From NCBI GenBank assembly GCA_021158725.1, contig JAGGUB010000100.1, forward strand, positions 1 to 5,587: a stretch of 5,587 nucleotides of DNA, given 5' to 3'. The DNA is from Caldifarciminota bacterium. GTDB lineage: Bacteria; Hydrothermota; UBA3073; NMUJ01. This document shows positions 1-5,587 of this stretch, piece after piece. Position numbers and translations under genes: made by a program. Under the pieces are notes generated by a model that was not told the DNA's origin, searched no databases, and saw only the letters and a list, made by a program, of their open reading frames with translations. Within the stretch, counting starts at the first letter, position 1; every line of letters begins with the position of its first letter.

Positions 1-1013
1 TAGAGGATCTAAGCATCTACGCAAAGACAAAAATCGTCAAACTCAAGAACCTACGTGCAAGTGAGGTCGAACCCTTCATCCGCACGCGGCTATCATCCTA
101 CGGTGCGGTACAGGTTAATGATATAACTAACGAGATAATAATCACTGATAGGGAGCCTAAACTTACGGATCTGGTTAACCTTGTGAAGAAGCTCGACGAA
201 GACGGTATAAAGAAATTCGTCCACCTCGAAACCGACGTACTGTATCCCAGGTACGTGAAACCCTCGAAGTTGTTAGCTGTGGTGGAGAAGAACCTCTCAC
301 CCGAAGGGTCAGCCTTTGTTGATGATGAGCTCAACGCAGTAATCGTAACCGATGTACGGTCGAAGATCGACCGCATAAGGGAGATAATGAGTATACTCGA
401 TAGACCCGCCAAACAGCTATGGTTGGAAGCCAAATTTGTAACCATCGATAAGCAGTATCTGAAGGAGATCGGGTTCGACCTAAACGAACTTCTACATAAG
501 TTAATTATACGTGGTAGCTACATTAAAGAAGTTGCGGATAAGACAGGCCATGAGCACTGGATGGTAGGTGTTACACTTGCACCTTTCTGGGATATAATCG
601 AGCAAGCTGTTCAATCCGGTAAAGCTGACATCAAGACACTACCACGATGTGTGGTACTCAATGAGAACAAGGTTACACTCAGGTATCAAGACGTGATGCT
701 CGAACTTACACCACATATCGGTGATACCAACTGCATATTGATGGATGTGAAATTTGGCCTCATGCAGCAAGTCGAGTCTAAAAGCAAATATATCTCCACC
801 ACATTGATAGCCAAGGAGGATACGCCTTTCGTGGTGGGAGGAATAGATTACACCATAACGAGTGAAAATACTACGGGTATACCAATACTTAGCTGGATAC
901 CGATCATCGGCTACCTATTTAAACGTGAAGTTGCAACCACTACGGATGCAATTCTACTCGCTATCGTGACACCAAGGATACTGGAGTTTGGTGAGCTACC
1001 CGAGGGCGAATAA
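1..1013 (+). CDS. Secretin family protein, PilQ/GspD-like (5' partial)
   Basis: This is the C-terminal part of an outer-membrane secretin, the ring-forming pore used by type IV pili and type II secretion. The frame is open from base 3, so the gene begins upstream of the window. The GTG at 183 lies inside a conserved repeat and is not the start. Of 336 visible residues, about 10-66 and 72-134 are two related N-type (ring) repeats, each with a [NA]-x-[IV]-I-[IV]-TD core followed by an amphipathic helix ending in LD. The secretin core begins at LEAKF (141-145). The VTLAPF segment corresponds to the usual family strand before the 'S-x-P' element, seen here as LPR. The C-terminal signature runs from GIPILSWIP to IGYLF (292-306) and ends with TPRI (323-326). 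The segment between LNEN (219-222) and the YQDV...TPHI strand is much shorter than usual. No S-domain extension follows. PilQ and GspD cannot be told apart from this fragment. Confidence 0.93.
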   Translation, partial: EDLSIYAKTKIVKLKNLRASEVEPFIRTRLSSYGAVQVNDITNEIIITDREPKLTDLVNLVKKLDEDGIKKFVHLETDVLYPRYVKPSKLLAVVEKNLSPEGSAFVDDELNAVIVTDVRSKIDRIREIMSILDRPAKQLWLEAKFVTIDKQYLKEIGFDLNELLHKLIIRGSYIKEVADKTGHEHWMVGVTLAPFWDIIEQAVQSGKADIKTLPRCVVLNENKVTLRYQDVMLELTPHIGDTNCILMDVKFGLMQQVESKSKYISTTLIAKEDTPFVVGGIDYTITSENTTGIPILSWIPIIGYLFKREVATTTDAILLAIVTPRILEFGELPEGE

Positions 1014-1023
1014 TAACCCAACC

Positions 1024-2652
1024 GTGAAATATTTTGAACTCCATGGCAATATCGTTGATGTACTGAACTCCACGATATATCCAGGTACATTAAAAATCTG
1101 CAATGGTAGGATAGCAGCCATCACACGTGAACACAAGCATTATGATACCTATATCATACCGGGGTTTGTTGATGCACACGTACATATTGAGAGTACGATG
1201 CTTACACCGTCGGAATTTGCACGTATCGCTGCAGTACACGGTACGGTAGCTACAATCTCGGATGTACACGAGATAGCCAATATCTTAGGTATAGATGGTA
1301 TCAAATACATGATAGAGGATGCAAGTCGTGTAACATTTAAATTCTATTTTGGTGCACCCCCATGTGTACCAGCATCCGCGTTCGAAACCGCGGGCGCATC
1401 GATAGGTGTGAAAGAGATAGAGGAGCTGCTGAGATTGGATGAGATAAAATGTTTGGCTGAGGTTATGAACTTCACCGCAGTTGTGGATAACGATCCCATC
1501 ATCATGGAGAAGCTTCGTATCGCAAAGAGATATTCTAAACCAGTAGATGGTCATGCACCTGGGTTACGTGGTGAACCATTGAAGAAATACGTATGTGCGG
1601 GTATATCCACTGACCACGAATGTACCACTGTAGATGAAGCGCTGGAGAAACTCAGCTTAGGTATGAAAATACAGATACGTGAAGGTTCAGCTGCTAAGAA
1701 TTTCGATACGCTCATCTCGATTATAGATAAACATTATACAGATTGTATGTTCTGTAGCGATGACAAACATCCACACGACCTTATGAAAGGTCACATAAAT
1801 GAGTTAGTCACCCGCGCAGTAGTTTATGGGTTAGATCTGATGAAAGTGCTAAGGATTGCCTGTGTAAACCCTGTCCTACACTATAAACTGGATGTTGGGT
1901 TATTACAGGTGGGCGATCCTGCCGACTTCCTGGTGATAGATAACTTACGGGATTTCAACATATTAAAAACCTATATCAATGGCGAGCTTGTCGCCGAAAC
2001 AGGTAACCCACTCATACCCAGGGTGATGCCAACGATTGTGAATAACTTCAATACCAGCAAAAAGAAGCCACATGATTTTGCCACCCCCTATAGAGGGGGT
2101 AAGCTCAACGTTATTGAAGCCATCGATGACCAGCTGCTGACTGATTGGCTGGTTGTACCACCAAAAGTTGTCAATGGTTACGTTGTACCAGATATCGAGC
2201 GCGATATACTTAAAATAGCCGTGGTTAATCGCTACAAGGATACAACCCCATCTGTAGGGTTTGTCAGAGGGTTTGGCCTCAAACATGGTGCGATTGCATC
2301 AAGTGTAGCACATGATTCACACAACATCGTAGCGGTTGGAGTAACCGACGAATCCATATGCAAAGCGGTTAACCTAATTATCGACCATAAAGGTGGCATA
2401 TGTGCTGTATCCAAAGACATAGAGGCAATTTTACCATTACCCATAGCTGGTATAATGAGTGATGCTGACTATTCTGAAGTCGCACACCGGTACGTTGAGC
2501 TGGACAGGATCGCCAAATCGCTTGGCTCACAACTGCATGCACCGTTTATGACGCTATCGTTTATGACGTTACCTGTTATACCCAAATTAAAGCTCACCGA
2601 TAAAGGGCTGTTCGACGTAGAGAAACACGAGTTTATCAATATTTTAGCATAA
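1024..2652 (+). CDS. ade: Adenine deaminase (AdeC-type amidohydrolase)
   Basis: Adenine deaminase hydrolyses adenine to hypoxanthine and ammonia in the cytoplasm, feeding purine salvage. The 542-residue product matches the short form of the family. Numbered from the GTG at 1024, visible family motifs are the metal-binding HVH in VDAHVHIES (49-57), SDVHE (79-83), CVPAS (114-118), AEVMN (145-149), DGHAPGLRG (175-183), TDHECTT (196-202), REGSAAKN (219-226) and CSDD (244-247). The C-terminal domain is complete, with SSVAHDSHNI, LPLPIAG and LPVIP. The 1024 start is preferred because family members begin just before the F-x-x-x-GNIVDV strand. TTG 988 and GTG 991 would add 12 or 11 residues and overlap the secretin. 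AAGGA at 974-978 and GGAG at 983-986 would suit those starts, whereas 1024 has no good Shine-Dalgarno, so the start is uncertain. The canonical DPHE motif reads DVHE here. Close spacing suggests an operon with the secretin. Confidence 0.95.
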   Translation: MKYFELHGNIVDVLNSTIYPGTLKICNGRIAAITREHKHYDTYIIPGFVDAHVHIESTMLTPSEFARIAAVHGTVATISDVHEIANILGIDGIKYMIEDASRVTFKFYFGAPPCVPASAFETAGASIGVKEIEELLRLDEIKCLAEVMNFTAVVDNDPIIMEKLRIAKRYSKPVDGHAPGLRGEPLKKYVCAGISTDHECTTVDEALEKLSLGMKIQIREGSAAKNFDTLISIIDKHYTDCMFCSDDKHPHDLMKGHINELVTRAVVYGLDLMKVLRIACVNPVLHYKLDVGLLQVGDPADFLVIDNLRDFNILKTYINGELVAETGNPLIPRVMPTIVNNFNTSKKKPHDFATPYRGGKLNVIEAIDDQLLTDWLVVPPKVVNGYVVPDIERDILKIAVVNRYKDTTPSVGFVRGFGLKHGAIASSVAHDSHNIVAVGVTDESICKAVNLIIDHKGGICAVSKDIEAILPLPIAGIMSDADYSEVAHRYVELDRIAKSLGSQLHAPFMTLSFMTLPVIPKLKLTDKGLFDVEKHEFINILA

Positions 2653-2675
2653 TACGGGCGGTTGCCCGCCCGTAT
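2652..2675. terminator. Hairpin between convergent genes, probable bidirectional terminator
   Basis: A perfect 10-bp inverted repeat (ATACGGGCGG at 2652-2661, CCGCCCGTAT at 2666-2675) encloses a 4-nt loop. It uses the last base of the adenine deaminase stop codon and ends 6 nt before the stop of the minus-strand gene, so it fills the 29-nt convergent gap. There is no U-run on the plus strand (AGTGTGCTAC follows). The minus-strand side reads TTATGCTAAAAT, only weakly T-rich. Position and stem strength support a terminator or 3'-end-protecting hairpin for both transcripts, but it is not a textbook intrinsic terminator. Confidence 0.6.
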
Positions 2676-2681
2676 AGTGTG

Positions 2682-5525
2682 CTACTGTGCGATTTTGATC
2701 ACCTTCGTCGTAATGTTGTCCAGCTTCAAGAAGTACACGCCTGGTGTCAGGTTGGGTTTCCACCGTACAGTATGTGTGCCAGGTGTGAGCTTACCCAGCT
2801 TCATACTCGCTTGTAACCTGCCCATCACATCGTAGAGTTTAAGTTCGACCTCGCTTTCCTTATCTACAACGTATCGGATGTTGAGCACATCATAAAATAC
2901 TGTGGGGTATACAGTTAACCTATTTGTGCTTATAGGATGAGTCTCCTCCACACCCGTTGTCACACTAAACCTATACACGTTACCTTCACATGGTACTTTG
3001 TGACCCGCAGCATCCACCGCCCATATGTCGCCATCACCTGGTGGTATGGTCATCTCACCGTACTTGTTGAACCAGAACACTGTACTTGCAAGGTATATCC
3101 TCTTATCCTGTGTGGGGTCAAGGTATCGTGCATGCCTGCTACCGATGTACCAACCCGTACCGCCATCTGGATTGTATGGCACCTCCACACCGTTATCGAT
3201 ATCGTATACTTTCAACGTAAGTGAATCCACAGTCGTATCCATCACCCAATGCATCTCGTAAGCTGAACCACGCCACGCCCATCGATGTATGTAGGGTGGA
3301 TGCGCCATACCCAACGTATCCTGTCCGTGTATCAACAGCTGACCATCGTATCCACTTAGATTCTGTACCGCACGGAAGTTATAAAACGTATACGTGGATG
3401 CATCTATCTGTATATCAAACTCGAGCACAAACCCATGCACCTGTGGCGAATAGTGTATGTAAAGTGTACCATCGAGTGGCGGTTTGATCGTATCCACCAA
3501 TATCGTATCGGTCAGCTGATGATCGTACAGCTTGTAGATGTAGATTGGATCCCTACCTATCCGTTGAATGGGTTGGAATATCACATCATACGTGTGGTTA
3601 CGTAGCTCTGCTGGGTTGTATTCCAACGGCAATATTGTCACCGTGTTACATGCACCGCTTATGTGTTCAGGTATGTCGAGTACAAAGTGGTCGTTTACCA
3701 CCTCAATCCATCCCGTAGATGTGTCAGCTGCAAACGTATCTGCATCGTATGCGAGTACTTTCACTCTGTACTCACCGTTGTTGGTCAATTTCGTATTCCA
3801 TAGGTAGCTACCGGTGTTGGGTAACCCAGCTGCGAGTAGCTCCCACTCACCATATGTATCACCAAGATATATGTCAACCGTTAACGTATCGCCGTCGGGG
3901 TCACCCGCGTACCAGGTTATCCTTACCGTATCCTGTAGCCTACCCTGTTGTGGTGCTATCAACACCACATCCGGTACGCCATTGCCGGGGTTGTTCACAA
4001 CAAACGTCGTATCGGATATGTCTTCACCCACACATACCGTATCGTATGCGGTTACCCTTATCCTGTACCTTGTGCCATCAGGTACATCCAACGTGTTCCA
4101 CGTAAATGCATGTAGATCAACCGTATCCGCTATCACGTGCCAGGTTTCACCGTTATCTCGTGACCATGCTATCTTCACCCGCATAGGTGCCCCTATAGCA
4201 CTACTATCCTCCCATGTGATGTTCACATCACCGGATACCTCCTCACCACCGTTTGGATACGTAACGTGTACCCAATTCGTGAGGAACCCCACATCGTACA
4301 ACGCCTGTGCACGTGTATCGTTATCCAAGAAGTCGTCCATATCACCGCCAGCGCCACCACATATCACCGCGATGACGATTTTGGCTGTATCGTAAGGTTC
4401 AAGCTCAAACGGACCGGTTGATTGCAGGAACCGCACATCGGTTGGTGTCTCTATGGAATCCACTGGATGATAGATATTAAGTGAGTGCGAGTACCCGGCT
4501 AACACCATGTAGGTTTCGTCGTCATTGGATGGATCCGGATCACCTGGTCCCGGTACACCTGGGTTACGTAATATCTTGAATGCAGTCAACCCGATACGGT
4601 TGCCGAGACTATCTCTTGGACTTTCGAGAAAGTCATACCCTATGAAGCCCGGTGGTGTTGTCCAACCCGCCTCGTAGAAGTCTGAATCATATGCATAACC
4701 GAGGTCACGCTCAAGTATCGAACCTACAAGATCGTCGGTATAGTTGCCAACGTCTGCATCACATATTGCACCAAGGTAACAGTGATCCAACGTGTATGGG
4801 TTGATGTTCACCACCTTAAACGTAAGGAATACAAAATCCTCGTATTGCTCGATCGACCATGCGTAACCTATCTGTATGATTTTAATACCGATCCGCCTAT
4901 CCGTGGTATCATCGTCGTTGTAGATACAGTAGCTGTCTTGATTCGACACTATGGGTTCACCCGGCCAACCTACGGTATCGATTGTCGACCAGTATATGCG
5001 GTCGGTAGTATCTGTAAACCCAGGTTCGTTGGGTAGCTCACCGGGATAGAACTCGCTTGTTGCACTGCTGGGATTATATCCCATACGTGTCTTAGGTATA
5101 CGTTCGATCACCACTGTACCTGCATCGTAGGTACCGGTGTCAGTTTTGGCAAACCCTCTCAAACAATGTAGGAACGACGTATCAGTTTTATCAGTGTAGT
5201 GAATGAACTCATCCCCTATCTGTATGACACCACGATCGGCAAACCCCTCCGTGGAGCTCACGTAAACTATTGTGTCAGCCACCCCAAGTGGTTGCGTCAA
5301 CTCCGTGGTATCGTCACCATACACGAGTGTGCCAAACCATATGCCTGCACCAAATATATAGTGTTGACCGCTACCTGCGGGCCATATGCCTGCATTTTCA
5401 AACCCTATCCTACCGTAATTGGTGATCTTCAAGTATAGTTTACCCACATCGTGAGCACCTTCATCCCATATAGCGGATAACATCAGAGGTAAAATGAACC
5501 CCAGCACACAGATATAGCGTTTCAT
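2682..5525 (-). CDS. Secreted multidomain protein with T9SS (Por) C-terminal sorting domain
   Basis: A 947-residue exported protein of unknown function. Residues 1-18 are a Sec signal peptide (MKR, a hydrophobic core, predicted cleavage after LSA). Residues 19 to about 416 form an N-terminal domain with motifs such as GIWFG, YNPSS, SEFYPGELP and a DADVG stretch, a pattern I associate from memory with secreted proteins of WOR-3-like bacteria. A small module interrupts it at about 74-142. Residues 418-512 (YPNGGEE, then ITW, SRDNGETW, TW) and 517-612 (ITW, DPDGD, LWNT) are two Ig/FN3-like beta-sandwich domains. Residues 613-858 are beta-rich and unassigned. Residues 872-947 match the type A sorting domain: VYPT, D-x-L-x-I, LKLYDVMGR, L-x-PG, L-TPGVYFLKL and a lysine-rich end. 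No catalytic motif is visible, so a surface or extracellular structural, adhesive or binding role is only a guess. The ATG at 5525 follows a strong ribosome site; a TTG at 5537 would overlap it. Confidence 0.93.
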   Translation of the reverse strand: MKRYICVLGFILPLMLSAIWDEGAHDVGKLYLKITNYGRIGFENAGIWPAGSGQHYIFGAGIWFGTLVYGDDTTELTQPLGVADTIVYVSSTEGFADRGVIQIGDEFIHYTDKTDTSFLHCLRGFAKTDTGTYDAGTVVIERIPKTRMGYNPSSATSEFYPGELPNEPGFTDTTDRIYWSTIDTVGWPGEPIVSNQDSYCIYNDDDTTDRRIGIKIIQIGYAWSIEQYEDFVFLTFKVVNINPYTLDHCYLGAICDADVGNYTDDLVGSILERDLGYAYDSDFYEAGWTTPPGFIGYDFLESPRDSLGNRIGLTAFKILRNPGVPGPGDPDPSNDDETYMVLAGYSHSLNIYHPVDSIETPTDVRFLQSTGPFELEPYDTAKIVIAVICGGAGGDMDDFLDNDTRAQALYDVGFLTNWVHVTYPNGGEEVSGDVNITWEDSSAIGAPMRVKIAWSRDNGETWHVIADTVDLHAFTWNTLDVPDGTRYRIRVTAYDTVCVGEDISDTTFVVNNPGNGVPDVVLIAPQQGRLQDTVRITWYAGDPDGDTLTVDIYLGDTYGEWELLAAGLPNTGSYLWNTKLTNNGEYRVKVLAYDADTFAADTSTGWIEVVNDHFVLDIPEHISGACNTVTILPLEYNPAELRNHTYDVIFQPIQRIGRDPIYIYKLYDHQLTDTILVDTIKPPLDGTLYIHYSPQVHGFVLEFDIQIDASTYTFYNFRAVQNLSGYDGQLLIHGQDTLGMAHPPYIHRWAWRGSAYEMHWVMDTTVDSLTLKVYDIDNGVEVPYNPDGGTGWYIGSRHARYLDPTQDKRIYLASTVFWFNKYGEMTIPPGDGDIWAVDAAGHKVPCEGNVYRFSVTTGVEETHPISTNRLTVYPTVFYDVLNIRYVVDKESEVELKLYDVMGRLQASMKLGKLTPGTHTVRWKPNLTPGVYFLKLDNITTKVIKIAQ
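2685..2912 (-). other. T9SS type A sorting domain (domain within CDS)
   Basis: This is the last 76 residues of the secreted protein (872-947). It has the hallmarks of Por secretion C-terminal domains: an initial YP motif followed by D-x-L-x-I, the central strand LKLYDVMGR, a T-PGTHTV turn and strand, TPGVYFLKL, and a short basic end (TTKVIKIAQ). In known type IX systems this domain directs passage through the outer-membrane translocon and is then removed. The usual YPNP opening reads YPTV here, a mild deviation. Confidence 0.9.
5100..5306 (-). other. Inserted ~69-residue beta module (domain within CDS)
   Basis: Residues about 74-142 of the secreted protein follow the pattern L-x-x-x-V-A-D-T-x-x-V-x-S-x-x-G-F, then G-x-I-Q-I-G-D-E-x-I-x-Y-T, then a turn, C-L-R-G, T, AGT-V-V. 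From memory this resembles a small module (G-x-I-x-I-D-x-E-x-I-x-Y-T-G ... RG-x-x-GT ... H-x-x-G-x-V) found in phage structural and bacterial surface proteins. It sits between LVYGDDT and TRMGYNPSS, which read as adjacent pieces of one domain. The boundaries are approximate. Confidence 0.6.
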
Positions 5526-5529
5526 GTTA

Positions 5530-5535
5530 CCTCCC
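5530..5535 (-). promoter_or_regulatory. Ribosome binding site of the secreted protein gene
   Basis: On the minus strand, GGGAGG is followed by TAAC and then ATG at 5525. This near-consensus Shine-Dalgarno fixes the start at 5525 and argues against the in-frame TTG at 5537, whose third base is the first G of the site. Confidence 0.8.
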
Positions 5536-5587
5536 AAGTTTTACCCACTTGTATGTGGTTAGGTTATCACCTTGCTTTACATGTACA
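5536..5587 (-). other. 5' leader / upstream region, no promoter identified
   Basis: Only 52 bases lie upstream of the ribosome site before the window ends. I could not support a sigma-70-type -35/-10 pair or a Bacteroidetes-type -33/-7 pair. A CCAC...GTGG 4-bp repeat and the 8-bp palindrome TACATGTA (5578-5585) are too weak to call. Confidence 0.4.

Noticed and set aside
98..445. 115-residue minus-strand reading frame
   Set aside because: It lies entirely opposite the secretin coding region, is serine/threonine rich in low-complexity style, and has no recognisable motif or ribosome site.
183..1013. Secretin gene starting at the GTG at 183
   Set aside because: The same frame is open back to base 3 and encodes a conserved secretin N-domain repeat across this point, so the GTG is an internal valine codon.
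1963..2444. Two minus-strand frames opposite adenine deaminase
   Set aside because: Both are opposite highly conserved adenine deaminase sequence and show no family features.
3814..4395. 193-residue plus-strand reading frame
   Set aside because: It is antisense to the Ig-like domains of the secreted protein, whose frame has clear domain motifs. The product is a serine/proline/valine-rich shadow without a credible start context.
5526..5537. Upstream TTG start for the secreted protein
   Set aside because: It overlaps the Shine-Dalgarno GGGAGG, and starting at ATG 5525 gives a normal signal peptide.
5543..5585. CCAC/GTGG repeat and TACATGTA palindrome in the 5' leader as operator candidates
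   Set aside because: Four-base-pair and eight-base symmetric elements are expected by chance, and the region is cut off by the window edge.
1..5587. CRISPR array, tRNA/rRNA, insertion sequence or defence system
   Set aside because: I saw no regularly spaced direct repeats, cloverleaf-like elements, transposase motifs or terminal inverted repeats. The three genes occupy almost all of the window.

Overview
The window carries three genes and very little intergenic DNA. It looks like a bacterium from the FCB side of the tree, possibly a candidate phylum such as WOR-3 (Stahlbacteria), although that placement is an inference. The pointers are an outer-membrane secretin of the PilQ/GspD family, which means a diderm cell, and a large exported protein that ends in a type IX secretion (Por) C-terminal sorting domain. 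Such domains are largely confined to Bacteroidetes/Chlorobi-type and related FCB lineages. Base composition is moderate, AUA and AGG codons are common, and codon use looks similar across all three genes. I see no sign of a mobile element.

Layout: (1) positions 1-1013, plus strand, hold the C-terminal 336 residues of a secretin whose 5' end lies outside the window. (2) Positions 1024-2652, plus strand, hold a full-length short-form adenine deaminase. It starts 10 nt after the secretin stop, or overlaps the secretin slightly if an upstream start is used, so the two are probably co-transcribed. (3) A 10-bp perfect hairpin at 2652-2675 separates it from the convergent gene. (4) Positions 2682-5525, minus strand, hold a 947-residue secreted, beta-rich, multidomain protein. 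It has a signal peptide, an N-terminal domain split by a small inserted module, two Ig/FN3-like domains, an unrecognised region and the sorting domain. (5) Positions 5526-5587 are its 5' leader, with a strong Shine-Dalgarno sequence.

How the parts fit: the secretin would be the outer-membrane pore of a type IV pilus or type II secretion machine. The adenine deaminase is cytoplasmic purine salvage, with no obvious functional link to the pore. The minus-strand protein should be exported by Sec and then moved across the outer membrane by a type IX system encoded elsewhere. I found no CRISPR array, RNA gene, insertion sequence or obvious defence system. The most interesting points are the unusually short gate region of the secretin, the module inserted in the N-terminal domain of the secreted protein, and the unassigned region before its sorting domain.
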